Shown: in pieces, positions 16,961 to 25,803 of the stretch
How the letters are laid out: each line of letters begins with the position of its first letter
How positions within the stretch are numbered: the stretch's first letter is position 1
NCBI RefSeq assembly: GCF_026184235.1
Contig: NZ_CP110806.1
Coordinates: 4,092,001 to 4,156,000 of the forward strand
Reading direction: 5' to 3'
Source: Cellulomonas sp. S1-8
GTDB taxonomy: Bacteria > Actinomycetota > Actinomycetes > Actinomycetales > Cellulomonadaceae
Length of the DNA: 64,000 nt
Translations under genes and position numbers: made by a program
The notes under the pieces: generated by a model
The model's input: the letters and a program-made list of their open reading frames with translations, nothing else
Databases searched by the model: none
Told to the model about the DNA's origin: nothing

Positions 16961-17056
16961 GCCCCACGCCCCGCCGAGCGCGGCACTCGACGGCCGAGCG
17001 CGGTACTCGTTCGTGCCGCGGTCGGCCGTCCTCTACCGCGCTCGGCGGGGTGGGGC
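16961..17056. repeat. REP-like nested palindrome cluster between convergent genes
   Basis: An outer pair is formed by GCCCCACGCCCCGCCGAGCG (16961-16980) and the reverse-complement-like stretch starting TACCGCGCTCGGCGG at 17034-17056. An inner pair, GACGGCCGAGCGCGG (16989-17003) and CCGCGGTCGGCCGTC (17016-17030), matches at 14 of 15 positions. The core CCGAGCGCGG[C/T]A occurs three times in both orientations. The block fills nearly the whole gap between two convergent genes and could be both a terminator and a dispersed REP-type element. Confidence 0.6.
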
Positions 17057-17082
17057 CGGGGGTGGGGCCGGAGGGCGGGGCG

Positions 17083-18606
17083 TCAGGTGAGGGACTCGCC
17101 CGTGTGGTCGGGGAGGGCCGTGGCACCCAGCGCCGCGACGACGAACACCGCGGCGAACACCGTGAACAGCAGGGTCGTGCCGCCCAGCTCGCGCAGCTGC
17201 GGGACCGCGAGCGGTGCGAGGACGGACGCGGTGCGACCGATCCCCGCGGCCCAGCCCGCGCCGGTGGTGCGCACCCGCGTCGGGTAGAGCTCGGGGGTGA
17301 CCGCGTAGAGGGCGCCCCACGCCCCCAGGTTGAAGAACGACAGCAGCAGCCCTGCGCCGACGATCTGCACGTCGCCGGACGCGGCAGCGAAGAGCCCGGC
17401 GGCGACCGCCGACCCGGCGAGGAACGCGGCGAGCGTGTTCCGCCGTCCCCACGTCTCGACGAGCACCGCCGCGGCCGCGTACCCCGGAAGCTGCCCGAGC
17501 GTGATGATCAGGGTGTACCCGAACGACCGCACGAGCGTGTGCCCGTCGGCCGCGAGCAGCGACGGCAGCCAGATGAACGCCCCGTAGTACGAGAAGTTCA
17601 CGGCGAACCACACGACCCACAGTGCGGTGGTGCGACGGCGCAGCGCGGGCGCCCACAGGTCGGCGACGCGCGCCCGGGCAGGCGGCGCGGCGACAGGTGC
17701 GGCGGCGGGGTCGGCAGCGGCGAGGTCGGCAGCGGCGGGGTCGGCAGCGTCGACGGCGGGCGCAGGTGTGTGGCCGTGCGACGCCGGTGCCGCGGGCCGG
17801 CCGGCCGGGACGTCCGCGTCCACGCCCGGCAGCCCCCCGGCGCCGTCCCGCACCTGCGCGCCCGTGAGCCCCCCGTGGCCGAGGGCCGGGGACGCCTCGA
17901 GGTCGGCGACGACACGGTCGGCCTCGTCGTGCCGGCCCTGCGCCTGCAGGAAGCGCACGGACTCGGGCAGCCCGCGGCGTACGACGACCGCGTACAGCGC
18001 GGGCAGGGCGCCGAGCGCGAGCGCCCACCGCCAGCCGTCGTCGCCGACCGGGACGACGAGGTACCCGATGACGGCGGCGAGGATCCAGCCGACGGCCCAG
18101 AACGACTCGAGCAGCACGACGGCCCGGCCGCGGATGCGCGGCGGCGCGAACTCGCTGACGAGGGTGGACGCGACGGGCAGCTCGGCACCCAGGCCGAGCC
18201 CGACGACGAACCGCAGCGCCATGAGCACGGCGATGCTGCCCGCGAGCGCCGACGCCCCCGTCGCGACCCCGTAGACGAGCAGCGTGAGCGCGAACACCTG
18301 GCGGCGGCCGATCCGGTCGGCGAGCAGCCCGCCGAGCGCGGCGCCGACCGCCATGCCGACGAACCCCGCGGACGCGACCCAGCCCAGGGACGTCGCGTCG
18401 GTGCCCCACACGACGGCGAGCTGCGCGATGACGAACGAGATGAGCCCGACGTCCATCGCGTCGAACATCCACCCCACGCCGGACCCGACGAGCAGCCGGA
18501 CGTGCCGCCGCGTGACGGGCAGCCCGTCGAGGCGGACGGCCGGGTCGCCGGCGTGCGCGGACGGGTCGCCTGCGCGCGGGGCGACGGGGACGTCGGGTCC
18601 GGTCAC
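17083..18606 (-). CDS. MFS transporter, sugar/aromatic-acid type
   Basis: A 507-residue major facilitator with 12 predicted helices. Motif A between helices 2 and 3 reads GGLLADRIGRRQVFALTL, and RGRAVVLLESFWAVGWILAA is the helix 4-5 region typical of the SV2/aromatic acid:H+ symporter group. The central loop is long and repetitive (Ala/Asp/Pro units such as AADPAAADLAAADPAAAPV). Start GTG 18606 is supported by GGAGG five bases upstream; the frame continues upstream without protein-like sequence. Substrate not predictable. Confidence 0.8.
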   Translation of the reverse strand: MTGPDVPVAPRAGDPSAHAGDPAVRLDGLPVTRRHVRLLVGSGVGWMFDAMDVGLISFVIAQLAVVWGTDATSLGWVASAGFVGMAVGAALGGLLADRIGRRQVFALTLLVYGVATGASALAGSIAVLMALRFVVGLGLGAELPVASTLVSEFAPPRIRGRAVVLLESFWAVGWILAAVIGYLVVPVGDDGWRWALALGALPALYAVVVRRGLPESVRFLQAQGRHDEADRVVADLEASPALGHGGLTGAQVRDGAGGLPGVDADVPAGRPAAPASHGHTPAPAVDAADPAAADLAAADPAAAPVAAPPARARVADLWAPALRRRTTALWVVWFAVNFSYYGAFIWLPSLLAADGHTLVRSFGYTLIITLGQLPGYAAAAVLVETWGRRNTLAAFLAGSAVAAGLFAAASGDVQIVGAGLLLSFFNLGAWGALYAVTPELYPTRVRTTGAGWAAGIGRTASVLAPLAVPQLRELGGTTLLFTVFAAVFVVAALGATALPDHTGESLT

Positions 18607-18922
18607 GGGACCTCCAGGGGCGCGGGCATCGAGCCGGGGGGCTCGGCGCCGTCGGGCGCGACCGGTCGGTCGCGCGGCGTCGTCGTCGGCACCGCTGGGC
18701 GATCGTCCACCCGGCGGCGCCGTCACGCCAGGCCACGCCGACGCCCACCTCCGCCTCACGACCCCGATGGATCGGAGACTGGATTGCTCTCTCGCGGGCA
18801 CAGGGTGGGGCTGGGTCGACTCTCGCGGGCACAGGGTGGGGCTGGGTCGACCCTCGCGCGCACGGGGTGGGGCTGGATCGCTCTCTCGCAGGCAGGGGGT
18901 GGCCTGGCGGGGACGGGGTGGG
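18607..18922. repeat. Non-coding gap with 31-bp tandem repeats (18791-18914)
   Basis: A 316-base stretch without a gene. It holds about three and a half copies of a 31-base unit beginning CTCGCGGGCACAGGGTGGGG, at 18791, 18822 and 18853, with a degenerate fourth near 18885. The first two copies are nearly identical; later ones drift. The array lies upstream of the MFS gene and downstream of the collar gene. It is not CRISPR, as there are no unique spacers. The rest of the gap must contain the MFS promoter. Confidence 0.7.
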
Positions 18923-19453
18923 TCAGGGGCGGGACGGGAAGATGCCCTGGAGGGCGATGCAGACGTTGATCCGCAGGTAGGGCGGCATGTTCTCGTGCGG
19001 CTGGCCGCCGCCGGTGGGGACGACCGCGCTGGGGGACATCGCGACGAGCGCCGCGGCCGGGCCGTACAGCCGCTCGCTCGCGCGGCCGCGGCGCGACTGC
19101 GCCCAGGCGGCACCGGACGGGTTGGCCCTGGTGCCGGGCGCGTCGACGGCGGGGACCGGGTGGGTGTGGGCGGGCATCTGGGCGTTCGTCAGCGTGACGC
19201 TCGCCGCGCCGGCGCGTCCCCCGAGGGCGAACGCCTGCAGGCCCGGGCCTGCGCCCGTGGCGACGGGGCTGTGGTCGACCAGGTTGGGCAGCGCGAACGT
19301 GACGCGGCCGTCGCCGCCGTAGTAGGTACCCAGCAGCGAGAACAGGGCGGTGTTCTGCTGGATCGGCAGCAGCTGCCCCTGGCAGAACGCCCAGTTCCGC
19401 GGTGCGAAGTTGCCCGCGAAGATCCGCAGCTCACCGAGGTACGGCTCGTACAC
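18923..19453 (-). CDS. Phage tail collar (MdpB/microcystin-dependent-like) protein
   Basis: A 176-residue collar-domain protein. It opens YLGELRIFAGNFAPRNWAFC and QGQLLPIQQNTALFSLLGT, then YYGGDGRVTFALPNLVDHSP and MPAHTHPV, and ends PYLRINVCIALQGIFPSR. This is the standard layout of MdpB-type phage tail collar/fibre tip proteins, which bacteria encode in sets of about three outside prophages. GTG start at 19453 with GGAGG seven bases upstream. It is the last gene of the set transcribed from about 20.87 kb; no other tail, sheath or capsid gene is nearby. Confidence 0.85.
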   Translation of the reverse strand: MYEPYLGELRIFAGNFAPRNWAFCQGQLLPIQQNTALFSLLGTYYGGDGRVTFALPNLVDHSPVATGAGPGLQAFALGGRAGAASVTLTNAQMPAHTHPVPAVDAPGTRANPSGAAWAQSRRGRASERLYGPAAALVAMSPSAVVPTGGGQPHENMPPYLRINVCIALQGIFPSRP

Positions 19454-19464
19454 GTCGTCGCCTC

Positions 19465-20469
19465 CTAGTCCCGGCTCGGGTAGACGCCCTGCGTCGCGAT
19501 GACGAACGACAGCACCGTGTACGGGGGCATGTTGGGGTGCGGCTGCGAGCCGCCGGCCGTGCCGGTGGGCGCGGCGGCGACCTGCGGGCTCGGGGCGTAC
19601 TGCGCGCGGTCGGCCGCGGCCCACGTCGCGCCCACGGGCGACGGCGTGGTGGCGGCCGACGACGTCGCGAGGGCCTGGTGCGTGTGGGGGGGCAGCTGCG
19701 AGGGCAGGAGCGTGACGTTCTCGGCTCCGCCCGTCTCGCCCACCGGCCGGGAGTACCCGGCGTGCACGGGGGCGCGGCCCCGCAGGTCCGGGAGGGCGAA
19801 CGTGGTCTGCCCGTTGCCGCCGTACTGCGTGCCGAGGATGGAGAACAGCGCCTGGTGGGTGGCGATGGGCAGCAGCGCACCGTCGCAGACCCGCCAGTAC
19901 GGGGGCAGCTGGGTGCCGGCCCACAGCCGGACCTCGCCCATCGTGGTGTCGTCGTCCCCCCCGGTCGGGTAGATGCCCCAGACGCAGAAGCCGAACGTGA
20001 ACGCCACCACGGGCGAGCGGTTCTCGTGCGCGTTCCCGTCGCCCGCGCTGCCGAGCGCCTGCGGGGCGAGGGCGGCGGACCCCTGCGGTGCGGCGTAGGG
20101 CGCGGCGTCGGCGGCCACGGCCGCGACGCCGCCGTCGGGTGCGGTCGCCGTGGCCTGCGCGCCGGACGCGAGCAGCCCGTGCTGGTGCGCGGGCAGCTGC
20201 TGGCTCGTCAGCGTGACGGTCTCCTGCCCACCGACCTGCCCGAGCACGCGCGGCTCGCGGCCCGGGCCGGCACCGGCACCCAGCGGTGTGCGGCCGCGCA
20301 GGTCGGGCACGGCGAACGTCTGGACGCCGTCGCCGCCGTACGTGGTGCCGACGATCGTGTAGGCGACGTCGTACTCGGCGATCGAGAGCAGACGCCCGTC
20401 GCACGGCACCCAGCCCTCGGGCACGTACGCCGCACCGAACATCCGGACCTCGCCGACGAACCCGGTCAC
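19465..20469 (-). CDS. Fused double phage-tail-collar protein
   Basis: A 334-residue protein made of two complete MdpB-like collar units in one frame. Unit 1 starts GFVGEVRMFGAAYVPEGW, has LRGRTPLGAGAGPG and LPAHQHG, and ends VVAFTFGFCVWGIYPTGGDD. Unit 2 starts at once with GEVRLWAGTQLPPYWRVCDG, has YGGNGQTTFALPDLRGRAPV and LPPHTHQ, and ends VIATQGVYPSRD. In related loci these are separate genes of about 170-180 residues, so this looks like a gene fusion by loss of a stop. GTG 20469 has AGGAGG upstream and overlaps the preceding stop. Confidence 0.85.
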   Translation of the reverse strand: MTGFVGEVRMFGAAYVPEGWVPCDGRLLSIAEYDVAYTIVGTTYGGDGVQTFAVPDLRGRTPLGAGAGPGREPRVLGQVGGQETVTLTSQQLPAHQHGLLASGAQATATAPDGGVAAVAADAAPYAAPQGSAALAPQALGSAGDGNAHENRSPVVAFTFGFCVWGIYPTGGDDDTTMGEVRLWAGTQLPPYWRVCDGALLPIATHQALFSILGTQYGGNGQTTFALPDLRGRAPVHAGYSRPVGETGGAENVTLLPSQLPPHTHQALATSSAATTPSPVGATWAAADRAQYAPSPQVAAAPTGTAGGSQPHPNMPPYTVLSFVIATQGVYPSRD

Positions 20470-20873
20470 GCGGCACCTCCTGCGCGGTTGACGACGGCCT
20501 CGAGCGTGCGGCCGTCGGCCGTCACGGGGCCGAGGTAGACCCGCAGGTCGCCGTCGGGGTGACGCAGCGTGCGGGTCGCGGCGGGCAGGGCCTCGCCGTC
20601 CGAGACGAGGACGAGAGCGAACTGGCTCGCGGTCGCGGCCCGGCCGGCGAAGCCGTCGACGGCGTCGAGGACGAGCCGCGTGCCGGTCTGCGTGTCGACG
20701 AAGGTCTGGCCGACCATGCGGCCGAGCAGGTCCGCGTCGAGCGGCAGCTCGGGGAACAGCACCTGCACGCCAGCCGCGGCGCCGAGCGAGACGGCACCGG
20801 CGACGCCGGCACCGGCGGCGAGCACGGTCCGCCGGGTCACCCCCGTGGCCGCAGCCGTCCGGTTCGTGGTCAC
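20466..20873 (-). CDS. Small TAT-signal protein of the collar operon (DUF6916-like)
   Basis: A 135-residue protein with a twin-arginine signal: VTRRTVLAAGAGVAGAVSLG. The mature part (VGQTFVDTQTGTRLVLDAVD, ATASQFALVLVSDGEALPA, TRTLRHPDGDLRVYLGPV) resembles the short DUF6916-like proteins found beside MdpB-type collar genes; the family name is from memory. Export in folded form by the Tat route would place it outside, perhaps as base or partner for the collar proteins. First gene of the three-gene unit; its stop overlaps the next start. Confidence 0.7.
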   Translation of the reverse strand: MTTNRTAAATGVTRRTVLAAGAGVAGAVSLGAAAGVQVLFPELPLDADLLGRMVGQTFVDTQTGTRLVLDAVDGFAGRAATASQFALVLVSDGEALPAATRTLRHPDGDLRVYLGPVTADGRTLEAVVNRAGGAA

Positions 20874-20939
20874 CGCTCACACCTCTTCCGGGGGGGTTCG
20901 CCGCACGGGGGCGCCCCGGCCGGTCGGCGTGAGCCTAGG

Positions 20940-20980
20940 AGTTTCACCCTGCCCATGGGACCTCCGACCCGGGTGAAAGT
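20940..20980. promoter_or_regulatory. Inverted repeat between the collar operon and the surface-protein gene
   Basis: AGTTTCACCC at 20940-20949 and GGGTGAAAGT at 20971-20980 are reverse complements at 9 of 10 positions, with 21 bases between. They sit in the 123-base gap between the divergent collar operon and the Ig-repeat surface protein, 17 bases before the latter's ATG. A shared regulator or a divergent promoter pair using TTTCACCC-like -35 elements would explain this. Confidence 0.5.
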
Positions 20981-20996
20981 CCCTACAGTTCGCAAC

Positions 20997-23900
20997 ATGT
21001 TCCCAGGTCAGAGGGCCTTTTTCCGTCCGGTTGCTGCTGGTGTGGGGGTGTTCGTGGTGGTCACCACGGGCGCTCTGGCCGTGCCCGCGCAGGCCGCGGC
21101 GACCGTCGTCGCGGTCACGACGACCCTCGACGCGCCGGTCGGACCCGGGTGCGACGACGGCGTTCCCCTGACGACGCTGCGGGAGGCCCTGTGCTCGGCG
21201 GGTGACGACGCCGAGGCGGTCGTCGAGCTGCCCGCGGGCACCTACACGCTCACGGCGGGCGCGCTGGGCCTCGATCCCGGTGACCCGCTGGACGTGACGC
21301 TGCGCGGGGCGGGGGCGGCCACGACGGTCGTCGACGCGGCCGGTGCGTCGCGCGTCCTGGACGTCGACCCGTCGTTCGCCGGCGGCGTCGACCTGACGGT
21401 CGAGGGCGTGACCCTGCGCAACGGCGTGGGCCAGGCCGGCACCGGCGGTGGCGGCGCGATCATCGCGGGCACCGGCGACCCGGGCGCGGTCGACTCCCTG
21501 ACGCTGCGCGACTGCGCCGTCACGGGCAGCCGCAACGCCCCGGGCGCCACGGGGACGTCCGTCGACGTGGGCGGTGCGGTCTCGATGACGGGCGGCACCC
21601 TGCTCGTCGAGCGCTGCACGTTCACGGACAACGTGGCGGTCGGCGCCGCGGGCGGCGCGATCGGCTTCACGGGCGTGGGCGGCACCGAGTCCGTCACGGT
21701 CGTCGACTCGGTCCTGGCGGACAACGAGGTGGACGCGACGACGGCGGCCGCCACGGTCGGCGGCGGTGCGCTGGACGTCGCCTGGGGCAGCCCGACGACG
21801 ACGATCAGCGGCACGCGCCTCGCGACCAACACGGTGCGCGTCGGCGGCTCCCCGGTCGCCGGCTCCGCGGTGCGCGTCGCGGCCGGGACCGCCACGCTCA
21901 CCGGCGTGGCCGTCACCGGCAACCAGGCCGTCGACGCGCCGGGCGCGATCGCGGCCGTGCACCTGGCAGACGGCACGGTCAGCGACTCGCGCTTCGTCGG
22001 CAACGTCGCGACCGTCGCGGGCGTCCCGACGCGCGTCGGTCTGAGCGGCGCGTCCAGCGCCGTGCGCACGTGGTGGGGCTGCACCGACCTCGCGGCGGAC
22101 TGCGACGCGGCCGGCGGCGCGGTCACCGCGCCCCACGCGACCGTCGCGACCACCGTCGACCCGTCGTCCGCGACGGCCGGCCAGTCGGTCACGGCGACCG
22201 TCGGCGTGCAGCTCTCCGACGCCTCGGCGCCGAGCGCCGCGCTGCAGGGCGCGATGGCGGGCGCGCCCGTGACCTGGGCCGGCGCGACGTTCGCGACGAC
22301 CGACGACGTCCTGGGCGCGGACGGCACCGCCGCGGCGACGTTCACGGCCACCGGCGCGACCACGATCACCTCGACCGTCGACGGCGTGGGGTCCGACGCC
22401 GCGCTGGCCGTGTCGGTGCCGCCCGCGATCACGGGCGGCCCGACGGACGCCACGGTCCCCGAGGGCGGGACCGCGACCTTCTCGGCCTCCGCGAGCGGCA
22501 CCCCGACCCCGACCGTGCAGTGGCAGCGGCGCGCCGACCCGTCGTCCGACTGGGCGGCGGTCACCGGCGCGACGGGGACGGTCCTCGTCCTGACGGACCG
22601 GGCCCGCGCCGACCACGGCAGCCAGGTGCGCGCGGTCTTCACCAACACGGTGAGCACGGCCACGACGTCGCCCGCGACGCTGTCCGTCACGCACGGTCCC
22701 GTCGACGTCGTCGGTCCGGACCACGTCGCCGGGGGGATCGGCGACGTGGTGACGTTCACGGCGAGCGCGTCGGGTCACCCCGCACCGACCGTGCAGTGGC
22801 AGACGTCGCCCGACGGCACGTCGTGGACCGACGTCGACGGCGCGACGTCCTGGACCCACACCCGCACCCTGGGGGCGGACGACCACGGTCTGCACGTGCG
22901 GGCCGTCGCGAGCGGCACCGACGGCGACGTCCCCACCGCTGCGGCGCGGGTGACGCTGCAGGTCGCCCCCGCGGTCACGACCCCGCCCGCCGACTCGACG
23001 GTGGACGTCGGGGCGACCGCGACGTTCACGGTGGAGGGCACGGGGACGCCCGCCCCGACGGTCCGCTGGGAGCGGCTCGCGCCCGGCGCGAGCACCTGGG
23101 CGACGTTCGGCGGCGCCACCACGACCGTCACGCTCGACGACGTCACGGCGGCCCAGGACGGCACGCAGGTGCGGGCCGTCCTGACCAACCCGCACGGCAC
23201 GGCGACGAGCGACCCGGCGACCCTGCGCGTCTCGTACGGCCCGACGTACACGCTGCAGCCGCAGCCCGTGACGGGCGCGGTCGGGGACGTCGCGACGTTC
23301 ACGGCAGCCGCCGCCGGGTACCCGACGCCGAGCGTGCAGTGGCAGACGTCGGCCGACGGCCTGGGGTGGTCCGACGTCGTCGGCGCGACGTCGTGGACGT
23401 ACACGCGCACGCTGACCGAGGCGGACGACGGCCTGCGGGTCCGGGCGCTGGCGTCCGGGTGGTCCGGGTCGGCGGCGTCGACCGCCGTCCTCGTGACCGT
23501 CCGCTACGCACCGACGGTCACGGACCCGGCCGACACCACCGTCGACGCGGGCGGTGACGCGACGTTCACCGTCGCCGTCACGGGCTCCCCCGCGCCGACG
23601 GTCGCCTGGCAGCGCCGCGCCGCGGGTGCGACCGCGTGGACCGACGCGGGCGGGTCGGGCACGTCGCTGCAGCTCGACGACGTGACGGCCGCCGACGACG
23701 GCACGCAGGTGCGCGCGGTGGTCACCAGCACGCTCGGCACGGCGACCAGCGCGGCCGCGACCCTGACGGTCCGCTACGCCCCGACGTTCACCGCGCAGCC
23801 GCAGGCCGTCACGGGCCTGGCGGGCGACGCGGCGACGTTCACCGCGGCCGCGTCGGCCAACCCGGCCGCGACGCCGACGTGGGAGACGTCGAGCGACGGG

Positions 23901-25193
23901 GTGACGTGGACGCCCGTCGCCGACGCGACCGCGTGGACGTACACGCGCACGCTGACCGACGAGGACCACGGCCTGCTCGTGCGGGCCGTCGCGACGAACA
24001 CGCTGGGGGTCGCCGCCTCGGCGGCGGCGCTCGTCACGGTCGAGGCCGTGCCCGCCGTCACCGCGCAGCCCGCCGACGCGACCGTCGACCTCGGTGGGTC
24101 GGCGACCTTCGAGGTGCAGGTCAGCGGGCGTCCGACGCCCGACGTGACCTGGCAGACGGAGGTCGACGGCGACTGGGTCGACGTCCCGGACGCGACCGGC
24201 ACGACGCTCGTCGTGGCCGGCACGGACGCCGCGCACGGCACCCGCTACCGCGCCGTCGCGACCAGCACCCGCGGCACCGCGACGTCCGACCCCGCCACGC
24301 TGCAGGTGCTCGTCGCACCGACCGTGACGGACCCGCAGGACGTCGCGACCGCCCCGGGCGAGGAGGTCACGTTCACCGTGGACGTCACCGGCCGTCCGCT
24401 GCCGGACGTCACGTGGGAGGCGTCGTCCGACGGCGCCGCGTGGGCGCCCGTCGGCACCGGCACGACGCTGCGGTTCACGGCCACGCCCGCCGACGACGGG
24501 CTGCTGCTGCGGGCCGTCGCCACCGCCACTCTGGCGGGCGGCCCGGTCACCGTGACGAGCGCCCCGGCCGAGCTGGTCGTCGCCGCCGTGCCCGTGTTCC
24601 TCGCGGGCCCCGGCGCCCTGACGACCGTCACCGCGGGCGTCCCGACGACGCTGGAGTGGACGGTCCTCGCGGCCGACGCGACCGCGGCGTGGGACGTCTC
24701 GCGCGACGGCGGTGCGACGTGGGCGCCCGTCCCGGTCGGCTGGACCGCCGGCACGCGGGCGCCGCTCGGGGCACGCGCCGCCGGACCGGCCGTGACGACC
24801 GTGCACACGCTCGCGCTCACACCCACGGTCGCGGACGAGGGCGCGCTCGTGCGGCTCACCGTCACCTCGCCCGGTGGTGCGGCACGCGCGAGCACCGTGC
24901 TCGACATCGCGGCCGTGCCCGACCCGGGCACGGGCGGCGGGACGGGCGGCACCGGTGGGACCGGTGGGACCGGCGGCACGGGCGGGACCGGCGGCGGGGC
25001 GGGCACCGGCGCGACCGGCGGCGCGACCGGCTCGACCGGCGCGGCCGGGACCGGCGCCACCGGCGCCGACGCGGCCTCGCTGTCCGCCACCGGCACCGAC
25101 GCGCTGCGCCTGCTGGCGCTCGGCGCCCTGCTCGCCGCGGCGGGCGTCGTCGTCCTCGTCGCCACGACCCGGCGCCGCGAGCAGCGCGCCTGA
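20997..25193 (+). CDS. Large cell-wall-anchored surface protein: beta-helix, nine Ig-like repeats, sortase signal
   Basis: A 1398-residue exported protein. Residues 1-34 are a signal peptide (GVGVFVVVTTGALAVPAQA). A CSLREA-like motif follows (GVPLTTLREALCSA, about 56-68), then a right-handed beta-helix region to about 470, with repeated VEGVTLRNG and FTDNVAVG-type turns. Nine Ig-like repeats of about 90 residues run from about 476 to 1305, each with a TATFSASASGTPTPTVQW-like core. A Gly/Thr linker leads to LSATG at 1362-1366, a membrane helix and TTRRREQRA, a class E-like (LAxTG-type) sorting signal. Likely adhesin or matrix-binding protein. Start ATG 20997; expressed divergently from the collar genes. 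Confidence 0.85.
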   Translation: MFPGQRAFFRPVAAGVGVFVVVTTGALAVPAQAAATVVAVTTTLDAPVGPGCDDGVPLTTLREALCSAGDDAEAVVELPAGTYTLTAGALGLDPGDPLDVTLRGAGAATTVVDAAGASRVLDVDPSFAGGVDLTVEGVTLRNGVGQAGTGGGGAIIAGTGDPGAVDSLTLRDCAVTGSRNAPGATGTSVDVGGAVSMTGGTLLVERCTFTDNVAVGAAGGAIGFTGVGGTESVTVVDSVLADNEVDATTAAATVGGGALDVAWGSPTTTISGTRLATNTVRVGGSPVAGSAVRVAAGTATLTGVAVTGNQAVDAPGAIAAVHLADGTVSDSRFVGNVATVAGVPTRVGLSGASSAVRTWWGCTDLAADCDAAGGAVTAPHATVATTVDPSSATAGQSVTATVGVQLSDASAPSAALQGAMAGAPVTWAGATFATTDDVLGADGTAAATFTATGATTITSTVDGVGSDAALAVSVPPAITGGPTDATVPEGGTATFSASASGTPTPTVQWQRRADPSSDWAAVTGATGTVLVLTDRARADHGSQVRAVFTNTVSTATTSPATLSVTHGPVDVVGPDHVAGGIGDVVTFTASASGHPAPTVQWQTSPDGTSWTDVDGATSWTHTRTLGADDHGLHVRAVASGTDGDVPTAAARVTLQVAPAVTTPPADSTVDVGATATFTVEGTGTPAPTVRWERLAPGASTWATFGGATTTVTLDDVTAAQDGTQVRAVLTNPHGTATSDPATLRVSYGPTYTLQPQPVTGAVGDVATFTAAAAGYPTPSVQWQTSADGLGWSDVVGATSWTYTRTLTEADDGLRVRALASGWSGSAASTAVLVTVRYAPTVTDPADTTVDAGGDATFTVAVTGSPAPTVAWQRRAAGATAWTDAGGSGTSLQLDDVTAADDGTQVRAVVTSTLGTATSAAATLTVRYAPTFTAQPQAVTGLAGDAATFTAAASANPAATPTWETSSDGVTWTPVADATAWTYTRTLTDEDHGLLVRAVATNTLGVAASAAALVTVEAVPAVTAQPADATVDLGGSATFEVQVSGRPTPDVTWQTEVDGDWVDVPDATGTTLVVAGTDAAHGTRYRAVATSTRGTATSDPATLQVLVAPTVTDPQDVATAPGEEVTFTVDVTGRPLPDVTWEASSDGAAWAPVGTGTTLRFTATPADDGLLLRAVATATLAGGPVTVTSAPAELVVAAVPVFLAGPGALTTVTAGVPTTLEWTVLAADATAAWDVSRDGGATWAPVPVGWTAGTRAPLGARAAGPAVTTVHTLALTPTVADEGALVRLTVTSPGGAARASTVLDIAAVPDPGTGGGTGGTGGTGGTGGTGGTGGGAGTGATGGATGSTGAAGTGATGADAASLSATGTDALRLLALGALLAAAGVVVLVATTRRREQRA

Positions 25194-25207
25194 CGGACGT
25201 CGGCCGG

Positions 25208-25229
25208 CGCGTCGTGCCGCTACGACGCG
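25208..25229. terminator. Hairpin at the convergent end of the surface protein and DUF385 genes
   Basis: CGCGTCGT (25208-25215) pairs with ACGACGCG (25222-25229) over a 6-base loop, flanked by further GC-rich partly pairing sequence. It lies across the ends of two convergent genes and includes the stop codon of the minus-strand gene. Confidence 0.45.
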
Positions 25230-25705
25230 TCGGCCGGCAGCACCTGGAAGACGGGGTGGTCGGCGGCGACGGCCTCGAACGCCTCGACCGGCTCGTGCCG
25301 GTCGACGCCCACGTGCGGGCGGGTGCCGGGTGCGACCTGGACGATCCGGCGGATGACCGGGGCGCGCTCCTCGACCGGCACCTCGACGAGCCTGACCCGG
25401 CGCGCCCGACCGTGCCGCAGCACGGCGTGGCCGTCGGCGGCGCGGACGTTCCACACCCAGGCGCACTCGCCGAGCATCGACACCAGGTACCAGCGTCCGT
25501 CGACGTCGGCCATGCCGAGCGGGAAGCGCGTGGGCTTGCCGCTGCGTCGGCCCGGCACCTCGAGGGTCACCCAGCGGGCGGGGGTCAGCCACGTCCCGTG
25601 GAGCGCGGAGTAGAACCGCGCCGCCCGCCGCGCGAACGCGTCGCCGCGGCCGCCCGCGTAGTGCCGGCGCAGCCGTTCCGCGCGCGCCTGCTCGAACCAC
25701 CCCAT
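25220..25705 (-). CDS. DUF385/Ddn-like nitroreductase-quinone reductase family protein
   Basis: A 161-residue split-beta-barrel protein: WVTLEVPGRRSGKPTRFPLG and WYLVSMLGECAWVWNVRAAD are the two hallmark stretches of the F420-dependent nitroreductase/quinone-reductase family (Mycobacterium Ddn). The GRRSGKPR-like loop binds the F420 phosphate or tail. Substrate unknown. It is an orphan gene, consistent with a deazaflavin-using actinobacterium. Confidence 0.82.
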   Translation of the reverse strand: MGWFEQARAERLRRHYAGGRGDAFARRAARFYSALHGTWLTPARWVTLEVPGRRSGKPTRFPLGMADVDGRWYLVSMLGECAWVWNVRAADGHAVLRHGRARRVRLVEVPVEERAPVIRRIVQVAPGTRPHVGVDRHEPVEAFEAVAADHPVFQVLPADAS

Positions 25706-25803
25706 CGCAGCCCCCTGCTCGTGTCGTCGTCGTCGACGCCGTCGTCGATCCTCGCGTGCCGCGGTGCGCCGGTCGAGGGGCGCAGGTCCCGGCGGGCGGG
25801 ACG

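Noticed and set aside
18791..18914. Possible CRISPR array
   Set aside because: Repeats are directly abutting 31-base units without unique spacers, and no cas gene is near.
18923..20873. Prophage or tailocin
   Set aside because: Only collar-domain proteins and a TAT protein are present. No sheath, tube, baseplate, capsid, terminase, integrase or lysis genes.
20877..25700. A 1607-codon open frame on the minus strand opposite the surface protein
   Set aside because: It is the mirror of a GC-rich coding gene: Arg/Ala/Gly-rich, no domain, no start context. The plus-strand frame has a signal peptide, repeats and sorting signal.
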